Shown: positions 53,876 to 63,071, counted from the stretch's first letter. The stretch: DNA of 64,000 bases from Ottowia testudinis (GCF_017498525.1 NZ_CP071796.1:2170001-2234000), one strand, 5' to 3'. Numbers and translations are program-made. Notes: generated from the letters alone by a model not told the origin.

Positions 53876-55145
53876 CCAGCGTGCCTACGTCTACCTCCAA
53901 CTGCCGCAGTCATTGGAGGTGGTGACGGCGGGGTTCTACGAGTTGGATTTCCCGCAAGGAGTACCGACGGGCTCGTTCGTCTACAATCCGGCTTATCTGC
54001 AGCGCGCCGATGCAGTCCCGCTGGAACCCTACGAACTGCCCCTGGCACCGCGACGCATGCGGACGGTCAAGCTCAAAGGCATCTTCGGCGCCCTGCGCGA
54101 CGCTTCGCCCGATGCCTGGGGGCGCCGCATCATCGAAAAGCACACCGGACGCACCGACCTCACCGAGGTCGACTACCTGCTGCACTCGCCGGAGGATCGC
54201 GCGGGCGCACTGTCCTTCGGCCGCGACAAGGTGCCCCCCGCGCCAGCCCGCAAGTTCAACCAGGTCATCCAGCTGCCGGCCCTGCTTGCGGCGGCCGAAC
54301 AGTTCCTGGAGGATGAAGCTGCGGGCAAGGCTGGCGTGCCCGAGCAGATGCTCGAACTCCTGCAGCCCGGCACCTCCATGGGCGGCGCCCGCCCCAAGAA
54401 CGTGGTCGAAGATGGCGAGGGCCTCTGGCTCGCCAAGTTTTCGGACCGGGGCGACAAGTGGAACAACGCCCGTGTCGAAGGCGCGATGCTCGCTCTGGCA
54501 CAGGAATGCGGTCTGCGCGTAGCACGACACCGCGTCGAGACGGTCGCCGGCAAGGACGTGCTGCTTGTGCAGCGCTTCGACCGCACGCTGACCGCCGACG
54601 GGTACCTGCGCCACCGCATGGTCAGCGGCCTGACCGCGCTGGGTGCCGAGGACTCGCATGGAGACCGGGCCAAGTGGTCGTACCTGCTGCTGGCCGACGA
54701 ACTGCGGCGGCGAAGTGCCCGATCGGTGCAAGACCTCGAAGAGCTGTTTCGGCGCATGGTGTTCAACGCCCTCATCTCGAACACCGACGACCATCCGCGC
54801 AACCATGCCTTGATCGCCACAACGGACAAGTGGGAACTGTCGCCTGCGTACGACCTGACGCCCAACCCGCTGACCAGCGCCGAAAAGCGGGATCTCGCCA
54901 TGACCTGCGGGACCTTCAACCGCTACGCGAACCGCGCCAACCTGGTCTCGCAGCATGGGCAGTTCAAGCTCTCCCTCGAACACGCGACGGCCATCGTCGA
55001 CCAGCTTCAGCAAGTGGTGGCCTCACGCTGGCATGCGACCCTGCGACAGAAAGGCGCGACGCTCGCCGACTGCGACAAACTGGCCGGCGCATTCAACTAC
55101 CCAGGGTTTGAGCTTGATCCTGCCGTGGTGCTCGCGGGCCAGTAA
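53862..55145 (+). CDS. hipA: HipA-type serine/threonine kinase toxin
   Basis: A 427-residue HipA protein with AGGAG 8 nt before its ATG. Motifs: PGTSMGGARPKNVV (about residue 170) is the nucleotide-binding loop, and LISNTDDHPRNHALI (about residue 303) is the catalytic loop, with the metal-binding AYDLTPNP following. HipA kinases phosphorylate glutamyl-tRNA synthetase or other targets and cause dormancy; this one would stabilise the element. It appears complete. Confidence 0.88.
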   Translation: MTSSDQRAYVYLQLPQSLEVVTAGFYELDFPQGVPTGSFVYNPAYLQRADAVPLEPYELPLAPRRMRTVKLKGIFGALRDASPDAWGRRIIEKHTGRTDLTEVDYLLHSPEDRAGALSFGRDKVPPAPARKFNQVIQLPALLAAAEQFLEDEAAGKAGVPEQMLELLQPGTSMGGARPKNVVEDGEGLWLAKFSDRGDKWNNARVEGAMLALAQECGLRVARHRVETVAGKDVLLVQRFDRTLTADGYLRHRMVSGLTALGAEDSHGDRAKWSYLLLADELRRRSARSVQDLEELFRRMVFNALISNTDDHPRNHALIATTDKWELSPAYDLTPNPLTSAEKRDLAMTCGTFNRYANRANLVSQHGQFKLSLEHATAIVDQLQQVVASRWHATLRQKGATLADCDKLAGAFNYPGFELDPAVVLAGQ

Positions 55146-55188
55146 TGTCCTGCTGCAGAACGCCACCGTGGGCGACTCAGTGCCGGAC

Positions 55189-55593
55189 ATGAGCAAACTC
55201 ACTCCACGCGAGCGAACCACTTCACGCTTTGCAGGACTGTTCTTCGCCGCGGGCTGCGTTCTCGTGGTGATCCTTCAGACCACGATCGGCCTCTATTTCA
55301 CGCGCCACTACTTCGTCGCCCACTTCCTGCTGGGGCTGTTCCTTCCCTTCCTGTTCTACAGCATGGGCGGCATGCGCCTGACCTTCTGGACAGGCATGGC
55401 GCTCACCGCCACGTGGCACTTCGGATACGAGTTCTGGGAAGACCAACGCGATCGCCCGGTTTACACACCGGACTGGGATCAGATCGTGTCTGGGACGGTA
55501 GGGCTTGTCGCAGCGTGGGCGACTTACCACGCGTGGAACCGCCACCTCGACGCGAGAGCCCAGTCGAAGACCGCTCCGCGCAGTTCATCATGA
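55189..55593 (+). CDS. Small hypothetical membrane protein
   Basis: A 134-residue protein with three predicted membrane helices: FAGLFFAAGCVLVVILQ near residue 14, the FLLGLFLPFLFYSMGG region near 45 and GTVGLVAAWATYHAW near 105. I do not recognise the family. It starts 43 nt after hipA, with a weak ribosome-binding site, so it may be a passenger of the hip operon. Confidence 0.55.
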   Translation: MSKLTPRERTTSRFAGLFFAAGCVLVVILQTTIGLYFTRHYFVAHFLLGLFLPFLFYSMGGMRLTFWTGMALTATWHFGYEFWEDQRDRPVYTPDWDQIVSGTVGLVAAWATYHAWNRHLDARAQSKTAPRSSS

Positions 55594-55675
55594 CGACGAG
55601 AGGCCCGACCCCGGTTTTCCGACCGCCCCTTGCAGGGGTGGGCGGGAAGCAGGGGCCGGAAGCCTCGACGACGGC

Positions 55676-55942
55676 TCACCCGGAGGCTGCGCCGCCCTCC
55701 CCTTGAGCCTTGATCCAGGCACGAACGTCTTCCGCCCGCCAAGCGGTGACACGCTCGGACAGCTTGATGGGCGCGGGGAACGTTCCCGCGGCGACACGTC
55801 GCCACAGTGTCGAGTGGGAAAACGGCAGGAAGACGAGCAGTCGGGCTTCGCGCACGAACCCCGTCTCGGGCAAGGTTGGCGGGGGAGTACTCGCCGCACG
55901 CGAGGGCGGGACGAGTTGAAGAATGGTGGTTGCGGTGGGCAT
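55676..55942 (-). CDS. AlpA-family DNA-binding regulator
   Basis: A protein of 88 residues. I prefer the ATG at 55942, with GAGG 8 nt upstream, over the one at 55972. The segment LLVFLPFSHSTLWRRVAAGTFPAP... followed by RVTAWRAEDVRAWI is the AlpA/excisionase-type winged helix. Such proteins act as transcription factors or excision factors on integrated elements (family knowledge). It is preceded by direct repeats that may be its own site. Confidence 0.8.
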   Translation of the reverse strand: MPTATTILQLVPPSRAASTPPPTLPETGFVREARLLVFLPFSHSTLWRRVAAGTFPAPIKLSERVTAWRAEDVRAWIKAQGEGGAASG

Positions 55943-56378
55943 GTTCGGTTCCTCATGCGGGCCGAAGTTCATGACCCCCTCGTCACGATCGTGCTAGGTC
56001 AGTTTCGAACGATCGCTAGGGAAGCGCACACGCGAGGCTTGCCATCGGCTTCCCAGGCGACGACACATACGAAGAGACGGGTTCTCGGCGGACCAGGCGG
56101 CCCACCCTGACGAACGGAAGATCGGGCAATCAACCGCAGTGGCTGCGGTCTGCCAGCAGAACAAAAGGCGGGTCACGTCCGCAACGCCCAGCGCACCATA
56201 GGCACCAGGTTCATCGAGCCAAACAGCATCTGCAGTAGCACTGTTGTTTCACGGCTTGACGTGAGCGATACGGTATCGCAGGTCCTGAACGACGATCAAG
56301 GCACTTCGATCCAACGCAGCAAGACTCCATCCGCAAGTGGCCGTAGAGGCGATCGACTCAGCTGGTCCTGGCGATCCA
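55943..56378 (-). promoter_or_regulatory. alpA upstream region with direct repeats
   Basis: ACGATCGTGCTAGG (55985-55998) and ACGATCGCTAGG (56009-56020) are near-direct repeats with a 10-bp gap, located 43-78 nt upstream of the alpA start. The 24-bp period equals about two helical turns plus. The rest of this 436-bp stretch contains no gene I can support. Confidence 0.4.
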
Positions 56379-57188
56379 TCAGTCTGGATCTCCGGCCTTT
56401 GGCGCTGGCTCATCAGCGGGGGATTCGTAGCGAGCCCCCTCACCACGGTGCTCCGCCTCGATGCTGGCAACAGCCTCTGCGCCTTCGGGCGATTCCTCGA
56501 CCACGCCATTGTTGTGATGTTCCTCGGAGCCCTCGCGAGCATCACCAGCGGCACCTTGGCCTCTCGCGGCAGAACCAGCTGCCGCTGCCATGGCGTTCAT
56601 CCGCCGCCGCAGACCCGACGCCAGGCTCCGCGCGGAGTTGGCGACATCCCGAACCTGACGCTTCAAGGTTGCCCGCTGCTGGTCCAACACCTGCGTGTTG
56701 ATGACCTCGTGAATTTCCAAGGTCTGCAAGAGCGGCATCAATTGGTCGAGCTTGGCGATCAGCTCGAGATACCGCCTGCCGGTCGACGAAATGACCCCCA
56801 CCTCGATCTCCATCGGCTTGGTGTCGTAGGTAGCGGCGCTGGTGATGCCATTCGCCTTGAACAAGGCCTCTGCACCGTCGATGGCCTGATTGAGGTTCGT
56901 GGCGACTCCGTCGATCCTGGACTTGATGGCCTCCTCCACCTTGGCCACGTCGGCCGACTCCAATCGCGTACGGGCGATCACGGAAATGAAGTGCGCGTTG
57001 AGCTGCAGGGTACTGAAGAAGCGCACGAACAGGCGCTTGCCCTCTGCACTGGTAAGCCGGGCCACAACCTTGATGCTGGCTGCCTCCACGCGCCGAAAGT
57101 CAGCCTTGGACTCGCGGGCCAGGATGCGCGCATTGACTGCGCCCTCGTCGATCTTGACGATCTGCATATCGGATTTGCTTGCCGCCAT
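56379..57188 (-). CDS. DUF1845/AcaB-like conjugative element protein
   Basis: A protein of about 269 residues. The start at 57188 (MAASKSDMQIVK) has GGAG 7 nt upstream; 57230 is rejected. The conserved part (about 20-195) includes YDTKPMEIEVGVISSTGRRY and LDQLMPLLQTLEIHEVI, which I associate with DUF1845 proteins (ICE proteins of the PFL_4669 family; AcaB-like). The last 75 residues are acidic and low in complexity. It is divergent from the 57663 operon. Its presence supports the ICE interpretation. Function probably regulatory or structural in transfer; not certain. Confidence 0.65.
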   Translation of the reverse strand: MAASKSDMQIVKIDEGAVNARILARESKADFRRVEAASIKVVARLTSAEGKRLFVRFFSTLQLNAHFISVIARTRLESADVAKVEEAIKSRIDGVATNLNQAIDGAEALFKANGITSAATYDTKPMEIEVGVISSTGRRYLELIAKLDQLMPLLQTLEIHEVINTQVLDQQRATLKRQVRDVANSARSLASGLRRRMNAMAAAAGSAARGQGAAGDAREGSEEHHNNGVVEESPEGAEAVASIEAEHRGEGARYESPADEPAPKAGDPD

Positions 57189-57302
57189 CGGAGCTCTCCA
57201 CTGTCGAACCGAGACCGATGTTCCTCGCACGGCTTTCGGAACTCCATCCGAATATCCCGCCCAAACCGCCCGAATTTGCCATCACGAGGTGGACTTCGCA
57301 TC

Positions 57303-57339
57303 GGGCGGTATTGACCGCCCTGGAGGCGGTCACTATCGT
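57303..57339 (+). promoter_or_regulatory. Promoter with three overlapping palindromic half-sites
   Basis: TTGACC (57311-57316) - 17 nt - TATCGT (57334-57339) is a good sigma-70 promoter. Three GGCGGT-type half-sites alternate across it: GGGCGGT (57303-57309) pairs with ACCGCCC (57314-57320), and TGACCGCC (57312-57319) pairs with GGCGGTCA (57325-57332). A bound repressor would block the polymerase. It probably drives the 57663-63976 gene block. Confidence 0.6.
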
Positions 57340-57662
57340 TACCGCATGCAGTAGCTGGCCCTGCGCATCTCGTCGGCAAGCCCCCTGTTCCGAGCGAATC
57401 GCGTCCGCGATTCCACGTGCCCCCCTTCTCCACTGGGTGGCTGAGTTCCGCTTTGAACCCTGCTTTCGAGGCGGGAGCCTGCCGCTCCCGTGCCGAAAGC
57501 AATCTTCCCTGCGGTAGCTGGCATACCGATCCGGCGGATCGTCCGCCCCAAGCCAGTCTCGTCACCACCGGCCAACGCCCACACGCGTCGGCCCATTACC
57601 ACCCTGCGGGGCACACGCCCCGCTCGGACGCGTCGTGCCCCGCGTTTCTTTCGGAGGCCACG
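57340..57662 (+). other. Long hairpin-rich leader of the backbone operon
   Basis: About 320 nt between promoter and first gene without a supported gene. Perfect hairpins are GAATCGCG-TC-CGCGATTC (57396-57413), CGGGAGC/GCTCCCG (about 57473-57491) and GCGGGGC-ACAC-GCCCCGC (57606-57623). A pyrimidine-rich run and the GGAGG ribosome-binding site follow. Confidence 0.45.
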
Positions 57663-58223
57663 ATGCCTGGTTCCAACCTTCAGCCTGTTTCTTTCCATTC
57701 GGGCCACATGGGATTTCCGCCGCGGCGGTTTCCCCGTATCGCGGACACCGCGCCCGACCCGCAATCGGTTCAGCACCAACTCGACGAAAGCGATGAAGCA
57801 TCGCCTGTCGAATGGACCGAAGAGGACGTGGTCCGGCTGCACTGCCTGCTCCTGGACGATCTCTCCGCCCTGGCCGACCCCGGCACGCCGCTCGAGGAGA
57901 AGTTCGACACCTTGCGTTGGGTCTTCACGGATCCGGACAAGGACGGACAGCCCTTCTCTTTCGCGAGCTGCCTGCAGGTGGCGGGCTGCAGCCCGATGTC
58001 GACCTACCCCTACTTCGGCCGCCTGGACGTGAACGACGTCCGTGACCTGCTGCGGGGCTACGTCCGGCGCTGGTTGCGCGAAACGCTCGACCGCTATCCC
58101 GCCTGGGTTCGCGAGGCGATCTCGCACAACCCGCAGTGGGCATCGGACCGCCTGAGCAAGAACCCGCAATGGATCAACGAGCAGCTCAGGCGCCAGAACG
58201 TGCTGGGCGACCTGTTCGCATGA
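57663..58223 (+). CDS. Hypothetical element-backbone protein (186 aa)
   Basis: The start at 57663 has GGAGG 6 nt upstream. I do not recognise the family. The protein is acidic in the middle (DESDEASPVEWTEEDVV), with conserved-looking aromatic stretches (DTLRWVFTDPDKD, MSTYPYFGRLDVNDV) and a C-terminal NPQW repeat (ISHNPQWASDRLSKNPQWINEQ). No membrane segment. First gene behind the 57.3-kb promoter. Confidence 0.65.
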   Translation: MPGSNLQPVSFHSGHMGFPPRRFPRIADTAPDPQSVQHQLDESDEASPVEWTEEDVVRLHCLLLDDLSALADPGTPLEEKFDTLRWVFTDPDKDGQPFSFASCLQVAGCSPMSTYPYFGRLDVNDVRDLLRGYVRRWLRETLDRYPAWVREAISHNPQWASDRLSKNPQWINEQLRRQNVLGDLFA

Positions 58224-58291
58224 CATACGTATCCATGCATCCATTCACCGGGGAGCACGCACGCTCCCTCTTCCGTTTCCAAGGAGACGTC

Positions 58292-58534
58292 ATGGTGACG
58301 CTCAAAGACATCCTGATCCTGCTGGCGGTCCTGGCCGCCTACGGGATCGTCGGCCGCATGGACTACGACGATGCCGTGCGGCACGAAGAGTTCATGCGCA
58401 CGAGGCGCCTCGAACAAGAGGCTTCATGTGCGCCGGCCACGACTCCGAAACGCGCAGATACAGCGGCTGCGGCAACCCACGACCCGTTGGTGCAAGCCGT
58501 GATCGCCCGTGACTGCCCGACATCCCGCCTATAG
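58292..58534 (+). CDS. Small single-pass membrane protein (80 aa)
   Basis: AAGGAG stands 6 nt before the ATG at 58292, which is therefore preferred over an in-frame ATG at 58220 overlapping the previous stop. One N-terminal helix (ILILLAVLAAYGIVG) is followed by a charged and then Ala/Thr-rich tail. Function unknown. A GGGAGC/GCTCCC hairpin (58251-58268) precedes its ribosome-binding site. Confidence 0.6.
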   Translation: MVTLKDILILLAVLAAYGIVGRMDYDDAVRHEEFMRTRRLEQEASCAPATTPKRADTAAAATHDPLVQAVIARDCPTSRL

Positions 58535-58543
58535 GAGGCTCTC

Positions 58544-58867
58544 ATGTACATGGACTCACAGAAGCGCTCGGAACCCCGTGCGGCACACCTGATGCGCGTG
58601 CGCGGGCTTGCGGAGATCGAGTTCCTCATCAAGGAAAGCGAGGTGCTCACCGGCCAGGCTGGCCGCATCTTCGTGATCTCCGGCGCCGACAAGCTGAGCT
58701 ACCGGGTGCGCTGGCACCCCATGATCATCGAGGTCGAGCGCCTGGACAGCACCGGCGCCGTCATCGACACGCAGCACCTGCCCCCTTATGACTTCGCGAC
58801 GCACAGCGTCATTGAGGCCCTGATGGCGGGCCAGCTCTACACCGCGCCAGTGCAGACCAGGCACTGA
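58544..58867 (+). CDS. Hypothetical element-backbone protein (107 aa)
   Basis: A very good ribosome-binding site (GGAGG) precedes the ATG, 9 nt after the preceding gene. Soluble, no motif recognised; contains VRWHPMIIEVERLDSTG. Followed by a perfect 11-bp hairpin. Confidence 0.6.
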   Translation: MYMDSQKRSEPRAAHLMRVRGLAEIEFLIKESEVLTGQAGRIFVISGADKLSYRVRWHPMIIEVERLDSTGAVIDTQHLPPYDFATHSVIEALMAGQLYTAPVQTRH

Positions 58868-58880
58868 CGCTTCTTCGTTC

Positions 58881-58906
58881 CCCATCGCGGGCCCTCCCGC
58901 GATGGG
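58881..58906 (+). other. Perfect stem-loop between backbone genes
   Basis: An 11-bp stem CCCATCGCGGG/CCCGCGATGGG with a 4-nt loop, 14 nt after one gene and 34 nt before the next. There is no T-run, so termination is unlikely; mRNA stabilisation or processing is more plausible. Confidence 0.55.
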
Positions 58907-58940
58907 TGGCGGGCCCGCATGCACTTCACAGGAGCATGTC

Positions 58941-60542
58941 ATGGACACCGTCCAAGTCCGCATCAACGAAGAAGGCACGCTGCGCAACCAGCGCTTTGCC
59001 TTCAGCGACCGGTTCACGCTGGTCACGGAACTGCTGCAGAACGCGCGCCGCGCCGGCGCGACCTTGATCGAAGTCAGCCACGACCCCGTCTCCCGCACCC
59101 TGCGGGTGCGTGACAACGGGCACGGCATCGAAGACTTCGGCAAGCTGCTGGCCTTCAATGAGTCCGGTTGGGGCGAAGCGCTGCGTGCCGAGGAGCATCC
59201 TTTCGGCGCCGGGTTCTCCCGCTGCCTCTATGCCGCGAGCCGCTGCACGGTCATCTCGCGGGGCAGGCAGATCGCCTTCGACACGGCCGCCGCCCTGGCG
59301 CGGTCCGAGATCCCGGTGGAGGAAACCGACTACGGACCGGAGATGGGAACCATCATCGAACTCGAAGGCGTGGAACTCCCTGATCTCGATTCGCGGCTGG
59401 CTACCCTGTGCATGGGGTTCCCCGTGCAGGTGGAATTCAACGGCCGGCCCATCGACCGGCCCCGCGCTCCCTATCGCTTGAGCAGCGTCGAGACGCCGCT
59501 TGGTTCGGTCCACCTCGTCGGGACGCACAGCGGGCAGCATTCGCTGTCCGTCGATGTGTATCTGCAGGGCTTTCGCGTGATGTTCCTGCCGAACTACCTG
59601 TCGATCACCGAGACGCCGAACGTCGTGCATCTCGACTCGAAGGTCTTTTTCGCACGCCTGCCCGACCGGGACACCCTGATCGACGCCGACGTGCAGGAAA
59701 TGAAGATCCGGCAGCAAATCCGCCAGAGCTGGCGCGACACGCTACTCAGTCGCAAGGCGGGAATGGCTGCGGGAGAGTTCATCGAGGACTTCTTCAACGT
59801 GATGCGCCACCACCGGCATCTGGATTTGCTCAATGACATCGAGCTGATCCCTAGGCAGGTCTGCGACCGTATCCAGGGCTATCCCCAGCGCACGCCAACG
59901 CCGCACCTGGACTTCCTGGAGCACCCGGTGCACGCCCTACCCCGACAGGACATCGAGAGCGGACGGTTTCAACTTGTCAGGCTCGACTGGCCGGATGGGC
60001 AAAACGCCGCGAAGTGGATGCTGGCGCGGGCCAAGGGCTATGTCGTCATGGCCTCGGACGATCTCGATGCGGGCCACTGGATTCATTCGTATGTCCGCGA
60101 CCTGAACAAGGAAGAGGTGTCGATACGGGTCTCCCATGAGCATCAGCGCTCCTACCTCGATGGCAGCTGGATCGCGGCACACGTGGTTCTGTGCGAGGAA
60201 GTCACCGTCCGCATGGGCGACGTGGAAGCGACGTTCTCCGAGGACGGCCTCTACCACGACGGCACGCTGTACATCCCTGCCGGGGAGCGCAGCGGTCGCG
60301 CGGTTCGCCAGTACGCGTCCTACTACGACGGCCATGATCGGTTCCACGAATCCGACATGAACGCCGACGTAAGCGCGCTCGCGGACCTCATCCGCCGCTT
60401 GCGCATGGCAGACCCGGAGGAGGCCATGCGCTCGCTGATCAGCGACGCGCGATCCGAGCGGTATCCGCTGCTGCGCGGCCTGAGCTTCCGCGTGCAGATC
60501 GGCATCGACGCCGGTAGCCACGAGATCAGCCTGATCGAGTGA
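58941..60542 (+). CDS. GHKL-type ATPase of unknown role
   Basis: A 533-residue protein. The start at 58941 has AGGAG 7 nt upstream. The N-terminal 150 residues form a GHKL (HSP90/MutL/histidine-kinase) ATP site: ELLQNARRAGA (N box, residue 29), VRDNGHGIEDFGKLL (G1 box, residue 55) and GAGFSR (G2-like, near residue 87). The rest is unrecognised and lacks any kinase, MutL or HSP90 middle domain I know. Proteins of this type occur on ICE backbones; role unknown. Confidence 0.7.
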   Translation: MDTVQVRINEEGTLRNQRFAFSDRFTLVTELLQNARRAGATLIEVSHDPVSRTLRVRDNGHGIEDFGKLLAFNESGWGEALRAEEHPFGAGFSRCLYAASRCTVISRGRQIAFDTAAALARSEIPVEETDYGPEMGTIIELEGVELPDLDSRLATLCMGFPVQVEFNGRPIDRPRAPYRLSSVETPLGSVHLVGTHSGQHSLSVDVYLQGFRVMFLPNYLSITETPNVVHLDSKVFFARLPDRDTLIDADVQEMKIRQQIRQSWRDTLLSRKAGMAAGEFIEDFFNVMRHHRHLDLLNDIELIPRQVCDRIQGYPQRTPTPHLDFLEHPVHALPRQDIESGRFQLVRLDWPDGQNAAKWMLARAKGYVVMASDDLDAGHWIHSYVRDLNKEEVSIRVSHEHQRSYLDGSWIAAHVVLCEEVTVRMGDVEATFSEDGLYHDGTLYIPAGERSGRAVRQYASYYDGHDRFHESDMNADVSALADLIRRLRMADPEEAMRSLISDARSERYPLLRGLSFRVQIGIDAGSHEISLIE

Positions 60543-60711
60543 TGTCCGCCGTGGCTGGCTTGGTCAGCCGCGGTATTCACCCGAGCCAACCCCGGCTCCT
60601 TTTCAACCCGCGCGCCCACCCTCCGTCGGACGCGCCCTTGTCCCCTGCAACGCATCCGAGCCTCGCCCGAATCGACAGGCCTTGCCCAGGGGACTCGTCT
60701 TGGAGGTCATC

Positions 60712-61725
60712 ATGACCAAGGAAGAGTATCAACGCCGCATCGACGACGTGAAGACCCGCGCCCACGGGCGTTGGCCGGAGTTCCTGCTGCACCTGGGCCT
60801 GGATCCCCGGATGATCAGGAAGCGCCTGAACCTGCCCTGCCCCTTCTGCGGCGGAACGGATCGTTTCCAGTTCACCGACAAGTACGGCGAGGGCAACTAC
60901 CACTGCCGCAACTGCGGCCCTGGCGGCGGCTTCCAGCTCGCGCAGCAGGTGACCGGGCTGGACTTCAACCGCGTCCTGGAGGCGGCCGAGCAGTACTTTG
61001 GCTCGTACCCGCGCCCCCTGCGGGCTGCCGGCAACGAAGCATCGCCGGATCGCATGAAGAAGCTTGTCCAGCGCATTTGGAACGAAGCTCAGCCCATCGA
61101 CCACGGCGACGTGGTGGACCACTACCTGAGGTCTCGGGGCCTGGTCCTCGATCGCTACCCTTCGGTACTGCGCTTTCACCCAAAGCTCGGGTACTACCAG
61201 AAGGACGAGAGCGGCAAGTCGCGCAAGATCGCCGAGTACCCCGCGATGCTCGCCAGCATCCAGGGACCGGAGGGCAACATCGTGTCGCTGCACCGGACCT
61301 ATCTGCCTGAGGGGCGCAAGCTCGCGGCGAACGATGCCAAGAAGGTGCTCACCTCGGGCATCACCGGCGCGGCAGTGCGGCTTTTCGGGGCGACGGACGA
61401 ACTGGCTCTCACGGAGGGCATCGAGAAAAGCCTCGCGGTGCACCTGCGCACCGGCAAGCCGGCCTGGGCTGCGCTCAGCGCCGGGAACCTCGAGAAGATC
61501 TGGATTCCCGACACGGTGACCAAGGTCTCGATTTATGCCGACAACGATGCTGATGGCGATTTCGCGGGACAAGCCTTCGCTTTCGCCCTCGCGCGCCGCC
61601 TCAAGAGAGAGGAAAAAGGTAGTGTACGGCGGCAGGTCCAGGTCTTCGTGCCCAAGTGGCCTGGGGTCGACTGGTCGGACATCTGGTTTCGGCGTTGGCA
61701 GGCCCAGATGCGGCAAGCCGCATAG
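60712..61725 (+). CDS. Zinc-finger/TOPRIM primase-like protein
   Basis: A 337-residue protein with GGAGG 6 nt before the ATG. A zinc finger CPFCGGTDRFQF...YHCRNCG (residues 38-67) is typical of phage/plasmid primases. In the second half, ELALTEGIEKSLAVHL is a TOPRIM Glu motif and SIYADNDADGDFAGQ the TOPRIM Asp motif. It could prime element replication after transfer. Helicase sequence is absent, so it is a stand-alone primase. Confidence 0.85.
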   Translation: MTKEEYQRRIDDVKTRAHGRWPEFLLHLGLDPRMIRKRLNLPCPFCGGTDRFQFTDKYGEGNYHCRNCGPGGGFQLAQQVTGLDFNRVLEAAEQYFGSYPRPLRAAGNEASPDRMKKLVQRIWNEAQPIDHGDVVDHYLRSRGLVLDRYPSVLRFHPKLGYYQKDESGKSRKIAEYPAMLASIQGPEGNIVSLHRTYLPEGRKLAANDAKKVLTSGITGAAVRLFGATDELALTEGIEKSLAVHLRTGKPAWAALSAGNLEKIWIPDTVTKVSIYADNDADGDFAGQAFAFALARRLKREEKGSVRRQVQVFVPKWPGVDWSDIWFRRWQAQMRQAA

Positions 61726-61745
61726 AGATCGATTGCGTTGAGAGG

Positions 61746-61766
61746 GGTGCAGCCACGGGCTGCACC
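61746..61766 (+). terminator. Stem-loop after the primase gene
   Basis: A perfect 9-bp stem GGTGCAGCC/GGCTGCACC with a 3-nt loop, followed by GCCTTTTCAG. It lies 21 nt after the primase stop. The T-run is short, so it may be a weak terminator or a processing element. Confidence 0.45.
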
Positions 61767-61946
61767 GCCTTTTCAGTGGCACCTGTCCACGGTGCCAGCG
61801 AAAAGGTTTTCTCCGGGAGCCTCGCTCCCCTGGTAGCTGCCATACCTGCCGCGCCCCTGGGCGTCGCAAAGGCAGCCTTGAAGCCCATGCGCGACACGTT
61901 CGCGCCGAACCCGGGTCGGCCAGTTGGCCGGCCTTCATCAACCCTG

Positions 61947-61966
61947 GCGGGGATGCGCATCCCCGC
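61947..61966 (+). other. 20-bp perfect palindrome in the DUF932 leader
   Basis: GCGGGGATGC followed by its exact complement, 47 nt before the DUF932 start. The sequence after it (GTCGTGCC...CCCGC, then T/C-rich, then AAGGAG) resembles the end of the leader at 57625-57660, suggesting a shared leader element. Confidence 0.5.
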
Positions 61967-62012
61967 AGGGGTCGTGCCGTCCCCGCTTTTCATTTCCGAA
62001 AAGGAGATTCAC

Positions 62013-63071
62013 ATGAAAAGCGGACGTTCTCTCCAAAGCCTGGCCCAGGAACTCGATCGCCAGCGCATCAGCAAGCGTGACCTGGTCCTGCCCTCTTCCC
62101 TCATCCATCACACGACGCGGGAAGACGGCGAGACCGAACTGGTCGTCGAAGAGCCCGAATCGCCGCGTCGGTATGACGTGACGCCGCTCGCGCGCCGGCA
62201 ACTCGCAGACAAACTGCGCATCCCGCTGGCGTACTTCGAACGCATGCGCACCGAGCAGCCGACGCTGCTCGATCGCAACGTCAACACATGGCTGGAGCAG
62301 GAAGGCGATCGCCACATGCTGCGCACGCTCGATGGACGGGTGCGCGCCGTGCTCTCGGATCGCTATCGCCGTCTCGACAACCACGATCTCGCCGAGCACG
62401 TGCTGCCGATCCTCGGTCATCTGGACGGCCGTGTCGAGTCGGCCGAGCTCACCGAGACGAAGATGTACATCAAATACATCCTGCCGCGTCTGCAGTACGA
62501 GATGCGGGTCGGCGATGTGGTCCAGGCCGGCATCGTGATCTCGAACTCCGAAGTGGGCCATGGCACCCTCACGGTCCAGCCGCTGGTCTTCAGGCTGGTG
62601 TGCAGCAACGGAATGATCGCCGTCGACCAGTCGCTTCGCAAGACGCACCTGGGCCGTGCGCTCGGCAGCGATAACTCGGTGACGATCTTCCAGGACGACA
62701 CGCTCCAGGCCGATGACCGTGCCTTCTTCCTGCAGGTCCGCGATGTGGTTCAGTCCGCCCTGTCCGAAGCCACCTTTCTGCAAGTTGCGGCGAAGATGCA
62801 GAAGACGATGGGCATTGAGCTGAAGGGCAGCCCCGTGAAGACGGTCGAGGTGCTGCGCCAGCGCTACACGCTGACCGAAGCCGAAGGGGATGGCGTGCTG
62901 CGTCACCTGATCACGGGTGGCGACCTGTCCGGATACGGGCTCGTCAACGCCGTGACGCATTACAGCCAGGAGGTGGGCGACTACGACCGCGCCACCGAGT
63001 TCGAGGCGCTGGGCGGCAAGCTCGTCGAGTTGTCCAGCCGCGAGTGGAAGGGGTTGGCCGAAGCGGCTTGA
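62013..63071 (+). CDS. DUF932 family protein
   Basis: A protein of 352 residues. The start at 62013 has AAGGAG 6 nt upstream. The pattern (RRQLADKLRIPLAYFERMRTEQP, RAVLSDRYRRLDNHDLAEHVLP, VFRLVCSNGMI) is that of DUF932 proteins, found on plasmids and phages, with no established function; a link to element maintenance has been proposed for relatives. It is followed by a 188-bp leader with another long hairpin. Confidence 0.8.
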   Translation: MKSGRSLQSLAQELDRQRISKRDLVLPSSLIHHTTREDGETELVVEEPESPRRYDVTPLARRQLADKLRIPLAYFERMRTEQPTLLDRNVNTWLEQEGDRHMLRTLDGRVRAVLSDRYRRLDNHDLAEHVLPILGHLDGRVESAELTETKMYIKYILPRLQYEMRVGDVVQAGIVISNSEVGHGTLTVQPLVFRLVCSNGMIAVDQSLRKTHLGRALGSDNSVTIFQDDTLQADDRAFFLQVRDVVQSALSEATFLQVAAKMQKTMGIELKGSPVKTVEVLRQRYTLTEAEGDGVLRHLITGGDLSGYGLVNAVTHYSQEVGDYDRATEFEALGGKLVELSSREWKGLAEAA

